Part shown: positions 44,682 to 54,368 of the stretch, one piece after another
Layout of the letters: every line of letters begins with the position of its first letter
How positions within the stretch are numbered: position 1 is the stretch's first letter
Assembly (NCBI GenBank): GCA_016722515.1
Contig: JADKJE010000002.1
Location: forward strand, 744,001-808,000
Direction of reading: 5' to 3'
DNA: 64,000 bases
Source: Alphaproteobacteria bacterium
Lineage (GTDB): Bacteria > Pseudomonadota > Alphaproteobacteria > Rickettsiales > JADKJE01
The notes under the pieces: model-generated
What the model was told of the DNA's origin: nothing
Database searches by the model: none
Seen by the model: the letters and a program-made list of their open reading frames with translations, nothing else
Position numbers and translations under genes: made by a program

Positions 44682-45587
44682 ATGCAAACACTGGGTCGCC
44701 TGTCTATTTTTTTGGAAGTTGCCAAATTACAGAGTTTTGCTAAAGCGGCACAAAATCTTGGCATTACCGGTCCTGCAGCTAGTAAGCAGGTGGTGGCGCT
44801 TGAGGATGAACTGGGAGTAAAGCTGCTTCACCGTACAACTCGGCTCGTTACGCTTACGGAAGAAGGGGCTGTCTATTATGAACGGGCACGCCATGCGGTT
44901 GAGGAGTTGAAAGAAGCCGCTGAGCAATTACACGACATGAAAACCACGGCCAAAGGATTGCTTAAAGTGAACGTTCCTCTTTCGTTTGGGCAGGCGCATT
45001 TATTGCCGGTACTGGCTGGATTTGCTAAACAAAATCCTCACGTTACCATGGAAGTGATATTGGATGACAAAATGGTAGATGTGATAGCTGATGGATATGA
45101 TGTTGTGATACGGATTGGTGTTTTGAACGATTCAACCTTGGTTTCCAAACATTTAGGCGATTGTGCTGTGTTACCGGTGGCATCTCCTTCTTATATTGAT
45201 GCACATGGAATACCGAAAACGCCGGCAGAGTTAAAACAACATCGCCTTATTACATACACACATCAAGGAGCCACTATGGAATGGCGTTATCAGCATCACA
45301 ATGGAGCAATCGGTACGGTTCGGGGTGATGGTGTTTTTCGATCCAATAATACCGAAATGATGTTGCAGGCTGCCCTGGATGGTTTAGGCATTGCGATCCT
45401 GCCGATATTTACGATATCAACCCATTTAAAAGCGCAGCAATTAGTGCATGTGTTGCCCGAATACGAAACATACCCAAAACGTCAAATCACGGCACTCATG
45501 CCGCCAAACCGCTATCGTTTAGCTAAGGTAAAATTATTACTGGATTGGATCGGGCAATCATGTAAGGCCATGCCGCTTAGCTTATAA
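44682..45587 (+). CDS. LysR-family transcriptional regulator
   Basis: 301 aa from the ATG at 44682, which gives the standard family start (RLSIFLEVAKLQSF); the upstream ATG at 44670 adds four residues. The helix-turn-helix covers about residues 15-60 (SFAKAAQNLGITGPAASKQV), and a type 2 periplasmic-binding effector domain fills the rest. Resembles the AaeR/DsdC-unrelated group with LHRTTRLV. Probably regulates the divergent pirin/DODA genes. Stop is 1 nt from the convergent msrA. Confidence 0.88.
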   Translation: MQTLGRLSIFLEVAKLQSFAKAAQNLGITGPAASKQVVALEDELGVKLLHRTTRLVTLTEEGAVYYERARHAVEELKEAAEQLHDMKTTAKGLLKVNVPLSFGQAHLLPVLAGFAKQNPHVTMEVILDDKMVDVIADGYDVVIRIGVLNDSTLVSKHLGDCAVLPVASPSYIDAHGIPKTPAELKQHRLITYTHQGATMEWRYQHHNGAIGTVRGDGVFRSNNTEMMLQAALDGLGIAILPIFTISTHLKAQQLVHVLPEYETYPKRQITALMPPNRYRLAKVKLLLDWIGQSCKAMPLSL

Positions 45588-45588
45588 C

Positions 45589-46239
45589 TTACTTACTTTT
45601 GGTTTTTACATATAACTCTGGAAATGTTTTTTGCAACGTGATTAGTTTGGGCGCATCGTTGATCACAATATAGGGGTCATACGGATGGAGTGTTGCATAG
45701 TTTTGATGGTAATCTTCGGCAGGATAAAAATGGTTCAGAGGTTCGATGGTGGTCACAATGGGATCTGGAAATAACGTGCTTTGCCTAAGGGATGCAATTT
45801 TAGCCGCAAATACTTTTTGTTGTGCAGGCGAGTTATAAAAGACAGCAGAACGATATTGTGTTCCATGATCTGGTCCTTGATAATTAAGTTGCGTAGGATT
45901 ATGCGCTACCATAAAGAAGACATCGAGTAATGTATCTAGGGAAATTTGATTAGGATCATAGGTCACTAATACCGATTCTGCATGTCCAGTGTTGCCATCG
46001 CTGACGATATCATAATAGGCTGTGTTGGATTGTCCTCCTGCATAACCAGATGTTGCAGATAGAACACCTTTGGTATGTTGAAACACGGCTTGGATTCCCC
46101 AAAAACATCCCCCGGCAACGACGATAGATCCTGAGGAATGAAGGGTGTTTTGTTTTGCCTGCGCAAAGGCATGAGCACTTAATCCAACGGTAAGTATGAG
46201 TGATATGAATGCAAAGACATATTTCATTGTTTGAATCAT
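45589..46239 (-). CDS. msrA: peptide-methionine (S)-S-oxide reductase, exported
   Basis: 216 aa with a signal peptide (cleavage near AFAQA), so it works in the periplasm. Catalytic Cys in GGCFWG (about residue 43), the YAGG segment and the HAESVLVTYDP, QYRSAVF and AEDYHQNY blocks are conserved. No C-terminal resolving cysteine is visible, so reduction may rely on a partner such as DipZ. Complements the exported MsrB at 17264. AAGGA site before the ATG. Confidence 0.92.
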   Translation of the reverse strand: MIQTMKYVFAFISLILTVGLSAHAFAQAKQNTLHSSGSIVVAGGCFWGIQAVFQHTKGVLSATSGYAGGQSNTAYYDIVSDGNTGHAESVLVTYDPNQISLDTLLDVFFMVAHNPTQLNYQGPDHGTQYRSAVFYNSPAQQKVFAAKIASLRQSTLFPDPIVTTIEPLNHFYPAEDYHQNYATLHPYDPYIVINDAPKLITLQKTFPELYVKTKSK

Positions 46240-46316
46240 GGCAATAATCCTTGTGCAAAGAATTGATAGGATACACCATTTCGGTCATAAAGTAAGATAC
46301 TTTACCAATAGAAGAT

Positions 46317-47036
46317 CTATTGCACCAAATGTGTGGTTAGTTTTTCAATCATTAAGGCCAGGATGATGGCCAATCCTAAATACAGCACACTATATTCAAT
46401 TCGCGTGGATAGTTTAACTGCATAATAAGCTTTATTCTCTGGTAAATGAGGATCATATTTCCAGGCTTTGATTAATTGAGGGGCAGAGAGAACCGCAATA
46501 ATAATAAGGATAGGGCTTGGGAAATAAAACCAGACGGCAACAAGCAAAGGAACGCCCACAAACCAGACACGAGGCGATATTACGGATGTAATACGCCCGC
46601 CATCCAGTGGATGAAGTGGAATGAGATTAAATAAATTGATGATGAATCCAGCTTGAGCTAAGGCGATTAGCAAATGATTGCCATTTGACATTCCTAAAAA
46701 ATACACGGCAAAGGATGCAACCGTGCCAACGAATGGTCCCGCATAAGCAACATAGGCTTCTACCTCGGCATTCATGGGTTGTTCTTTTAGCTGAATCCAC
46801 GCTCCTAAAAAAGGAATGAACGTCGGTAGCCCTACATTTAATTTTTTTTGTTTAGCGGCCAAATAATGTCCCATTTCATGACAAAAGATTAAGGCGACAA
46901 ATCCAGCCGCATATCTCCATCCATAAAGCATAGCATAGGTACCGATTGAGAGTATGATACTACTGGCAGATAGAAGAATTTTACCAAGTTTGGCATAACT
47001 AAAGATATTAATAAGCAAGAGAATCAATAATTTCAT
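46317..47036 (-). CDS. site-2 protease family intramembrane metalloprotease (M50)
   Basis: 239 aa with about six helices. Zinc-binding HEMGH (in FCHEMGHYLA) and the distal NLIPLHPLDGGR motif (N-LDGG) form the active site within the membrane. No PDZ domain, unlike RseP, so this is the short group. It follows the DUF2167 gene by 6 nt and is probably co-transcribed with it, which suggests a shared membrane role. Confidence 0.85.
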   Translation of the reverse strand: MKLLILLLINIFSYAKLGKILLSASSIILSIGTYAMLYGWRYAAGFVALIFCHEMGHYLAAKQKKLNVGLPTFIPFLGAWIQLKEQPMNAEVEAYVAYAGPFVGTVASFAVYFLGMSNGNHLLIALAQAGFIINLFNLIPLHPLDGGRITSVISPRVWFVGVPLLVAVWFYFPSPILIIIAVLSAPQLIKAWKYDPHLPENKAYYAVKLSTRIEYSVLYLGLAIILALMIEKLTTHLVQ

Positions 47037-47042
47037 GATGGG

Positions 47043-47978
47043 TCAGAATCCTCGCAAGTGGAACTTCCAGCTAAACAATCCATTAATTTTAGCAATAATG
47101 AGGATAAAACCAATCACAATTAATACCCCAAATTTTTCTATTAAAGAACGTCCCTCATCCAATAGCCCTGCATTTTTATTAACCACACCGGTTACCAACG
47201 TGGCAATGCCATATTGAGCAACGCGATCGGTTTGTTCAGAAAAGTCTTCATAGCGTTTTCCGTCATTATAAACTAAGGAATTCAGCAACTCAATCGCATG
47301 TGGTTTTATATGACCTATCGATGAGCTCGGTGCAACCAGGCCCATGACAAAATAGCCTTCTTTGCCTAAAATATACATATTATAATTGACCATTTGTTCA
47401 TCGTAAGGAGCAGCGGAGCGATTATTCATTTGTACTGACCATCTCAAGGTATGGGAAGACCCATTATAGATTGGTTTTTCTATCCAGCCACTGACTTCCA
47501 GAGGGGGGATGCCATCTTTTGTGAATGTTGTATTATTGTTTTGGATTAAGTCCTGCAGTTTTTTTAGATCATCATCAGAACCCCATTGCTTTGCAGCTTC
47601 ATCACTAATGTGTCCCACGCGATGATATCCAATTAATATACTCCATGTTTCTTGGTGTTTGCTGGTTTTGTTTTTAGCTGGAAAGATAACACCTACCAAA
47701 GTAGGGCTTTTTATGTTTAACAGCGATGCTACTTCTTTTTTAGGGATAAAAATATAACCTACAGGCAATGTCAAGGTACCTTGATCCAGCAATGGAATAT
47801 GAGCAGGACCAGTTATGGCAGCATGAGTAGCATTCGTCAGTGCTTTTAGATATTCGGGTTGCTGTGAAAAAAGGGGTGAGGGAATTAATGGCTGTGCGCG
47901 AACTGTTGAGGTGTAAAAAATGATAATAATAACAGTCAATATGCTGGTGATTAGTCCTTGTTTTATATGAAGATTCAT
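47043..47978 (-). CDS. DUF2167 membrane-anchored protein
   Basis: 311 aa from the ATG at 47978, where a signal peptide begins (cleavage near VRAQ); the frame's further upstream part lacks one. Family blocks LPVGYIFIPKKEVASLL, SGWIEKPIYN and LRWSVQM are clear. A C-terminal helix (IVIGFILIIAKI) anchors it. Function unknown; it often sits in envelope operons. Tight spacing to the M50 protease indicates one transcript. Confidence 0.78.
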   Translation of the reverse strand: MNLHIKQGLITSILTVIIIIFYTSTVRAQPLIPSPLFSQQPEYLKALTNATHAAITGPAHIPLLDQGTLTLPVGYIFIPKKEVASLLNIKSPTLVGVIFPAKNKTSKHQETWSILIGYHRVGHISDEAAKQWGSDDDLKKLQDLIQNNNTTFTKDGIPPLEVSGWIEKPIYNGSSHTLRWSVQMNNRSAAPYDEQMVNYNMYILGKEGYFVMGLVAPSSSIGHIKPHAIELLNSLVYNDGKRYEDFSEQTDRVAQYGIATLVTGVVNKNAGLLDEGRSLIEKFGVLIVIGFILIIAKINGLFSWKFHLRGF

Positions 47979-48429
47979 GCCGCCTCGGTTTGCTTTAAAT
48001 GGGTTGTATTGTATTAAAATACTAATAAATGTCAAGCTTTATGAAAAATTTATGACTTGTAATTGAAATATACGATAAGATGAGGTTGTTTCATATTCAT
48101 CTATCAATAGCCTATGGCTAGCGAGAACGCCTTGATATCTATAGTATGTTGGTCGGTGTTATAGCAAAGTTGCAGCCTGTAGAAATAAGGATGATGGTAT
48201 GTGGAAACCACGGCTATCCATGATTGACCGAAGCTATTGCCACGGTGGCAACATTTGGTTGCTGGGAAGTCGATTTGATAAGCCTTTGTAGGGATCTGAA
48301 CCTAATTCTTGTCCCAAGGGAAAAACAAACCATTAAATAGATGATCAATAGTCATGGAAATACCTTTTAAACGATAAATAAATCGATTAAACATAGAGAG
48401 CAGATGGTTTATTATAGGAAAATAATCTC
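47979..48429. other. 451-bp intergenic region upstream of the Cu ATPase
   Basis: Contains promoters for both divergent genes. No CueR-type palindrome, tRNA or convincing remnant was found. GCCACGGTGGCAAC at about 48239 is an interrupted inverted repeat of uncertain meaning. Confidence 0.3.
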
Positions 48430-50652
48430 ATGCCTGATTTCCCCGACGGTTCTCCCAAAAAATGTTGTGGTCATTCAAAATCGGATGTTAATCATCATGC
48501 ACCCTCAGTTACACACTCGGGTGATAGTTCTTCAGATGGTGACGTGATCTACACATGTCCAATGCACCTTCAGGTAAAACAAAAAGGGCCCGGTCATTGT
48601 CCCATGTGTGGGATGGCGTTGGAACCAGAAACATTTTCGCAAGACACGGTGGTTAATCACGAATTAGTTGATATGGCGCGTCGATTTTGGATATCGGCTT
48701 TAGTTGCAGCGCCGTTGGCATTTTTTGTCATGGGTGCACATTTTATACCTGGATTTCCTCATGGGTGGGTCGATTCAACGATTTCACACTGGGTGCAGAT
48801 GGTGGTTGCAACACCTGTGGTCGTGTGGGGAGGGTGGCCGTTTTTTGTACGCGCGGTCGCGTCCATCAAGCATCGTAGCTTCAATATGTTTACCCTGATT
48901 GCCCTGGGTATGGCAGTCTCTTATCTTTATAGTGTGATACTGACGCTTTTTCCACACATCATGGCCCAATTTGCAGGTGGGATGAAGCTGGCTGTTTATT
49001 TTGAAGCTGCTGCTGTTATCACGGCATTAGTGCTTCTTGGCCAGGTGTTGGAACTGAAAGCCCGTGAACAAACTACGAATGCTATGCGTGCGTTGCTTGA
49101 TTTAGCTCCCAAGGTGGCGCGGATGATTGACGATATGGGTAGGGAAAAAGATATACCTCTTGCGCAGGTACAAAAAGGGAATCTTCTTCGCGTGCGCCCC
49201 GGTGAAAAGATACCTGTAGATGGTGTGGTGACTGAGGGTAGCAGCACTATAGATCAATCAATGCTTACAGGCGAATCAATGCCTGTAGAAAAAAACGTCG
49301 GTGATAAAGTAACCGGTGCAACATTGAATGGCACGGGTAGTTTTATCATGCGTGCAGAGCATGTGGGCAGTGAAACCATGTTGGCACGCATCGTTGAAAT
49401 GGTAGCCAAAGCACAACGGACGCGAGCGCCGATTCAACGTTTGGCTGATAGTGTCTCTGGTTATTTTGTGCCCATTATTATTGCCATTGCCCTGTTAACA
49501 GCTATCTCATGGTGGATATGGGGACCCGAACCTAAACTGGCTTATGCTATTGTCAATGCGGTTGCTGTGTTGATTATTGCGTGTCCTTGTGCGCTTGGGC
49601 TTGCAACGCCAATGTCGATTATTGCAGGAACTGGGCGTGGTGCGTTTGCTGGTGTGCTGATTAAAAATGCCGAATCTCTGGAGATTATGGAAAAAGTAGA
49701 TACGCTTATCATCGATAAAACAGGCACTCTTACGGAAGGAAAACCAACATTAATGGATGTGATTGTGCTTAAGGGCTTTGATAAAGACCTCATCTTGAAA
49801 TGGATAGCAAGCCTTGAAAGAAACAGTGAACACCCACTTGCCTCAGCCATAGTCACTGCGGTTGAAGCACAGGGCATAACGCTTGTTTCCGTTGTGAATT
49901 TTTTATCAATGACAGGCAAGGGCGTACAGGGCATTATTGACGGCCATACCATTGCACTGGGTAATGCGGCGCTACTGTCTTCGCTCAACATTGATCTAAG
50001 CCCACTGACTGAGCAGGCCGATCAATTACGTCTCAAAGGCCAAACGACTATGTTTGTTGCAGTCGATGGTGTTCCAGCGGCTATGATTGGCGTTGCTGAT
50101 CCCATAAAAGCAACTACCGCTGAAGCACTGCGTCAATTAAAAGCGCTTGGGTTGCATATTGTGATGCTCACAGGCGATAATGTAATAACCGCCCAAGCGA
50201 TAGCCAGCCAGCTTGCTATTGATGAGATTGAGGCAGATGTGTTGCCTGAGCGTAAGAGTGAAATTATACGCCAGCTCCAGGAAAAAGGCAGAAAAGTTGC
50301 CATGGCTGGTGATGGTGTGAATGATGCTCCGGCACTTGCACAAGCCCATGTGGGAATTGCCATGGGAACGGGTACGGATGTGGCCATCGAAAGTGCAGGC
50401 ATCACCTTAGTTAAAGGCGATTTATTAGGCATTGTGCGTGCGCGTCGCCTAAGTCAGGCTACGATGCAAAATATCAGACAAAATCTCTTCTTTGCCTTTG
50501 TCTATAACGTGCTTGGAGTGCCGGTGGCAGCAGGTATTCTTTATCCATTCTTTGGATTGTTGTTGAGCCCGGTAATAGCAAGCGCTGCCATGACGTTTAG
50601 TTCGGTATCGGTCATTATCAACTCACTAAGGCTGCGTTCTGCCAAATTATGA
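48430..50652 (+). CDS. copA: copper-translocating P1B-type ATPase
   Basis: 740 aa inner-membrane exporter. N-terminal region is His/Cys-rich (KKCCGH) followed by a YHS-like heavy-metal domain (YTCPMHL...HCPMCGM, residues 41-62) in place of the HMA domain. Eight helices, with the CPC metal motif (ACPCALG, about Cys384/386), the phosphorylation site DKTGTLT (about residue 429), SEHPLA and GDGVNDAPAL all intact. It exports Cu(I), possibly Ag(I). Gene symbol by family; the CopA and CopB subgroups cannot be separated with certainty. Confidence 0.9.
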   Translation: MPDFPDGSPKKCCGHSKSDVNHHAPSVTHSGDSSSDGDVIYTCPMHLQVKQKGPGHCPMCGMALEPETFSQDTVVNHELVDMARRFWISALVAAPLAFFVMGAHFIPGFPHGWVDSTISHWVQMVVATPVVVWGGWPFFVRAVASIKHRSFNMFTLIALGMAVSYLYSVILTLFPHIMAQFAGGMKLAVYFEAAAVITALVLLGQVLELKAREQTTNAMRALLDLAPKVARMIDDMGREKDIPLAQVQKGNLLRVRPGEKIPVDGVVTEGSSTIDQSMLTGESMPVEKNVGDKVTGATLNGTGSFIMRAEHVGSETMLARIVEMVAKAQRTRAPIQRLADSVSGYFVPIIIAIALLTAISWWIWGPEPKLAYAIVNAVAVLIIACPCALGLATPMSIIAGTGRGAFAGVLIKNAESLEIMEKVDTLIIDKTGTLTEGKPTLMDVIVLKGFDKDLILKWIASLERNSEHPLASAIVTAVEAQGITLVSVVNFLSMTGKGVQGIIDGHTIALGNAALLSSLNIDLSPLTEQADQLRLKGQTTMFVAVDGVPAAMIGVADPIKATTAEALRQLKALGLHIVMLTGDNVITAQAIASQLAIDEIEADVLPERKSEIIRQLQEKGRKVAMAGDGVNDAPALAQAHVGIAMGTGTDVAIESAGITLVKGDLLGIVRARRLSQATMQNIRQNLFFAFVYNVLGVPVAAGILYPFFGLLLSPVIASAAMTFSSVSVIINSLRLRSAKL

Positions 50653-50664
50653 CGTTGTGGCGTA

Positions 50665-52419
50665 TTAAAATGCGTCACGCTGGCGACCCGTAGATGGATG
50701 GAGCATTTCGTGTTGATTGGTTTCGCTATAATTTCCACAGCAACCTTCAACGCACATAATCTCACTCCAGCAACTTTTAAGGTACGGCGTATTCGTTGCT
50801 GAGGCGTCAAATATGATGTTTGTATCCTTCACTGTTGCTCTAAATTCTTGACCTTTATGGTGCACAGTTATGGTTGCATCAACGTCACTGACTTTTTCTA
50901 TTCCTTCTGCTTTATAACCGCAACGTATGCGAATGGAGTAATCGTCATCGCCAGGATTTCCAGATACCTCAATAATCAGCGTACCAGAAAGCTCCTTTTC
51001 TGCAAATGCGACTCCTCTTTTTTGAAGGACATAAACCGTTGCATGGGTCTCATCAAAGTCGCTACCCCAGCAATGCTCATCGTTAAAGGCGCAACGTAAC
51101 TCATATAAGGATGAAGGGGAGATTTTGATATTAGATGGAAGGCCCAGAATGGATGCAGATTTTTCACGGCTAAGTTTAATTTTTCCAGTGAAGGTTTCAT
51201 CACGGTTGTTTTGAAGTGAAGGCGCGGGTGATTGAATAAGACGCGATTGTTTAGGCTGCGTGTATGCCCGATGATGGATGGCAGGCAAGCCATTTTTGAT
51301 ATAGCTATCAACTTCTGCCCTTGATGCACTTAAATAAGTCTGTTCTTGTTCATGATCTAGTATGCGTACGTCCGTACTAAGCTGAGGTGTTCCTTCGGGA
51401 AAACATGATTTAGTCACTAGTTGGGTGTTGCCGCCCTTGCCCAAATATAAGACTTCTCCGGGGCTGAGCGCATCGTTTTTATGAATAGAGAATACGGCAT
51501 ATTCTTCATGACTGAGTGCTTGTGGGACAAGTAGTTGCAATTGTTTTGTTTGTGATAATTCCATTCCAATGGCGTGTCCATGATCGGCTTGAAACCAACT
51601 ATACCAATGTTGTCCTTTTGTGTGGGGCAGGCTGCCCAGTGCAGGTGGGAGCATTGCGTCTTGTTGTGTGAGCATGCTCATTGCTCTGGCCATATCCATC
51701 GAGAATGTTTTAGGGCATTGGGTATGGCGAAGTTTTTCTATGATGGTTTTAAACGCGTCCTGGCTACCTGTGGGTATGCGGTATATAGCAACAAAATGGG
51801 GAGAAAATTGTGTTTCTATCCTCTGTAATGCTTCTTTATGAACACGAGTGCAAACCTCTTTTATATTATACTCAGGAAATGGGTTGGATGCTGTATTTGA
51901 TGGTGTTGGTTCTGCTTCGAGATTGGTAGAGTGAGCCTTTGCCTCAGCAGGCTTTCTCGTTCTTTTTTCAGGAGCGGGCCTAATGCTTGTTGGGTCAACT
52001 CTTACCATCGGAAAGGGGCCGGTTCCATAAAATTGAGGTTGCCCTTTTTGGATAATGACAAGTTGTCTTTGTGTGTCATCGGGAATGATGCAATCGACGC
52101 CTGGACCAGGAAAAATATCCCAGGAGCCATTGGCATTTTTGCGATAGGTAACCTGTTGATCCGTATGATCAGGGTGACGATAGATAAACGTATCGTCGGT
52201 GCTTGAGACCAATATAAATTCTATTGTATGGCTCTTTAGTTCATCAAAAAGCTGCTGTACACGTTCGGTTTTGACATTGATTCTAGATGGCGTTGAAAGT
52301 TCGTCAATTAAGGTTGTTATCAGTTGGGTTGAAGCTACGTTATCCGTGATTGCCAGACTATTAGGAATGGCTATTGCGGGTGATTCTTCTTCATAGAGAT
52401 TTTTTTTACGAGTTTTCAT
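50665..52419 (-). CDS. hypothetical 584-aa protein, RegA-linked operon
   Basis: Start set at ATG 52419 because AAGGA lies 5 nt upstream (earlier in-frame ATGs at 52425 and 52437 fit worse). No recognised family. Residues about 140-185 are Pro/Arg/Lys-rich linker, the middle is alpha/beta (IGMELSQTKQLQLLVPQAL), and the C-terminal third carries a beta-sandwich-like stretch and a Cys cluster (CWSEIMCVEGCCGN). No signal peptide or membrane helix. It follows the coiled-coil gene by 8 nt and shares its promoter with RegA-type boxes. It is convergent with copA. A secreted effector is possible; not shown. Confidence 0.65.
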   Translation of the reverse strand: MKTRKKNLYEEESPAIAIPNSLAITDNVASTQLITTLIDELSTPSRINVKTERVQQLFDELKSHTIEFILVSSTDDTFIYRHPDHTDQQVTYRKNANGSWDIFPGPGVDCIIPDDTQRQLVIIQKGQPQFYGTGPFPMVRVDPTSIRPAPEKRTRKPAEAKAHSTNLEAEPTPSNTASNPFPEYNIKEVCTRVHKEALQRIETQFSPHFVAIYRIPTGSQDAFKTIIEKLRHTQCPKTFSMDMARAMSMLTQQDAMLPPALGSLPHTKGQHWYSWFQADHGHAIGMELSQTKQLQLLVPQALSHEEYAVFSIHKNDALSPGEVLYLGKGGNTQLVTKSCFPEGTPQLSTDVRILDHEQEQTYLSASRAEVDSYIKNGLPAIHHRAYTQPKQSRLIQSPAPSLQNNRDETFTGKIKLSREKSASILGLPSNIKISPSSLYELRCAFNDEHCWGSDFDETHATVYVLQKRGVAFAEKELSGTLIIEVSGNPGDDDYSIRIRCGYKAEGIEKVSDVDATITVHHKGQEFRATVKDTNIIFDASATNTPYLKSCWSEIMCVEGCCGNYSETNQHEMLHPSTGRQRDAF

Positions 52420-52427
52420 ATTCATCC

Positions 52428-53978
52428 TTAGTGGCATGTACAGACGATGCCTTCAGTATTGGCAACGGCTTGCTGTAAAATGGCTTGCGCAAAGCCGGAT
52501 GTATTGGATTGGTTGTTTTCTAATAATTGCTTTCGTGTCACTCCGCTGGTTGCCAATTGTTCGGCAAAACTGGCTGGTGTGTTTGAGTTGATTGGAATGG
52601 ATGCTTTAGAATCTGCGAATACGGATTGTTGACGATCATTATGCTGTGCTACAGTGTGTCGTTCAGAAAATGATCTATTTTCTAAAGGTTGTATTATGTG
52701 AGATTGATGCGCAAGATTATGTGCGTTTTGTTGGGGACTCATGTCTATCAAGGGTAAAACTGATTGTGTAGCACTTAATCCGGGATTCACGGTTGCAGGC
52801 TGTTCCATGTGCGAATGAGTAGTGGCCTGAATGGATTGCCCCTGGTTATAGATGCCTTGTTCCGCCGCAATGAAATTTGCAATAGACTGTGGCGTGTTAT
52901 TGGCCTGGCTGGCTTGATGTTCTACACCGATGGCTTGAATGGATGGTTGAAACGAATTCGACGTGTCGTACAATTGGCTTGGCATGTTGCTTATGGCAGT
53001 CATTGATTGGATATAGGTCATTTGCTGGCTATCTATAGCAGCCAGTCTTGTTTGCAGCTGTGAGAATCTATCTGCATAGAAGGATGCTTGTTGCAAAGCC
53101 TGTTGTGATTGTTCTAGAGCCTGGCGCACTGAATCACTGACACCTTGATTTGCTAGCAATTGGTTTATGTGTTGTTGAGTGACTTCCAGCATTTGCTTGA
53201 CCAGATTACCATCGAGCAAAGGGTCGCGTGCAAGGTTTTCGCGCAAAGACTGTAGGCGTTCTATTGATTCCTGAAGTTGCTTGATGGCCTCCTGGTGTTC
53301 TTCTGGGTTTAATTGGCCTGGATCATTTTTGAGGGCTTCCAGGGCTGCCAGCAACGCATTTTCAGCCTGCAATAATTGATTGAGCATGGCAGCTTGTGCC
53401 TTATACAGGAGAAGATTTTGCTGCAGCCGTTGTTGTGCCAGCTCTTGCAGCATTTGCTGCTGTGTTGCTAAGCGCTGCTGGATATTTTCAGCGATGATTC
53501 TGCCGTCCAAAAGACCATGCTGCGCACATTGCTGCATCATCTGTATGGCGGCAAAGATGGCCATGAATTCCTTCAAATGCGATTCGCTACGTAGAAGCGA
53601 TATTTTATCTTTCCACTCCACGAGAAAATCTTCATAATCATGAGTCATGGCGGCTAGTTCTTCGAGAGTCGTGACTTCGGTTAGACGTTTTAGTAAGTGT
53701 TCAACGGAATAGGCTTCAATGGCGGTTTCTAATGCGGCTTCTTCCTTTGTTTTTGAGCGTGGCTTCTGGCTCATAGTGGCTCGCTTTGCGCGAGTCTCTT
53801 GGTGATGTAATTTCACATTTTCACTGTTTTCCTGGGATGCGGTTACTTGCGAAATCACATGGGCCATCCCTGATTCAGCCATCCGTTGTTCGTCAAGCAT
53901 GATTCCATGCTGCTTACTATTGGTGCCCCACGCATCCTGTCGTTTAAATGCAAATTTTTTCACGAATGACACTACCAT
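52428..53978 (-). CDS. hypothetical Gln-rich coiled-coil protein (516 aa)
   Basis: N-terminal 80 residues are basic and disordered. Residues about 85-340 are long amphipathic helices with Gln at many positions (QQRLATQQQMLQELAQQRLQQ), predicted coiled coil. The last ~170 residues are Ser/Gln/His-rich and unstructured, ending in CTCH. No family recognised, no signal peptide. First gene of an operon with the 584-aa gene (8-nt gap). Two RegA-type boxes lie 61-91 nt upstream, so expression should follow redox or respiratory state. Confidence 0.65.
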   Translation of the reverse strand: MVVSFVKKFAFKRQDAWGTNSKQHGIMLDEQRMAESGMAHVISQVTASQENSENVKLHHQETRAKRATMSQKPRSKTKEEAALETAIEAYSVEHLLKRLTEVTTLEELAAMTHDYEDFLVEWKDKISLLRSESHLKEFMAIFAAIQMMQQCAQHGLLDGRIIAENIQQRLATQQQMLQELAQQRLQQNLLLYKAQAAMLNQLLQAENALLAALEALKNDPGQLNPEEHQEAIKQLQESIERLQSLRENLARDPLLDGNLVKQMLEVTQQHINQLLANQGVSDSVRQALEQSQQALQQASFYADRFSQLQTRLAAIDSQQMTYIQSMTAISNMPSQLYDTSNSFQPSIQAIGVEHQASQANNTPQSIANFIAAEQGIYNQGQSIQATTHSHMEQPATVNPGLSATQSVLPLIDMSPQQNAHNLAHQSHIIQPLENRSFSERHTVAQHNDRQQSVFADSKASIPINSNTPASFAEQLATSGVTRKQLLENNQSNTSGFAQAILQQAVANTEGIVCTCH

Positions 53979-54038
53979 GATGATTCCCTGTCACATTGGT
54001 TGAAACAAAATTGTATCAATAAAAATTCATGTGGGAAT

Positions 54039-54053
54039 GTGACAAAATGTCAC
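54039..54053. promoter_or_regulatory. putative RegA-binding box (GTGACAAAATGTCAC)
   Basis: Near-perfect palindrome 61 nt upstream of the 516-aa gene start, in tandem with the next box, the centres 16 bp apart. Same arms as the regB-proximal boxes. Binding is predicted, not shown. Confidence 0.5.
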
Positions 54054-54054
54054 T

Positions 54055-54069
54055 GTGGCAAACTGTCGC
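54055..54069. promoter_or_regulatory. putative RegA-binding box (GTGGCAAACTGTCGC)
   Basis: Second, tandem site; identical to the 8284 box except at one central base. The pair could bind two RegA dimers on nearly adjacent turns of the helix. Confidence 0.55.
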
Positions 54070-54368
54070 AGCTGGACATGCCCCTGGATAACCTGCCAGC
54101 TACGATGATGCAAGCACTGCAGCATCGCATGTCCATGATGAAGCAATTTGCATAAAATATCCGTCTTCAACGGGCATCAATGAAAACAATGTTGCATTGG
54201 TTTTCCCATTACTAACAGATGATCCTTCGTACGCGTTTGCTTGTTACCTCAACAAACAATGAGGAGCTGCGCATGATAAAGAAACAAAAAATAGCAACTT
54301 CCCCACAAACCATCTGAGATAATGGTATAAATGTATAGAACGGAAGGGGGGGGATGCTGCATAAAAAG

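Larger units (their letters stand above)
53979..54368. other. 390-bp intergenic region between coiled-coil operon and mntP
   Basis: Contains the operon promoter on the minus strand with the two RegA-type boxes at 54039-54069. A 13-codon ATG with an AGGAG site at 54274 is too short to call. GC-rich inverted pieces near 54100 may be the operon leader. Confidence 0.4.

Noticed and set aside
54274..54315. 13-codon ATG frame with AGGAG
   Set aside because: Too short to support as a gene without expression data.
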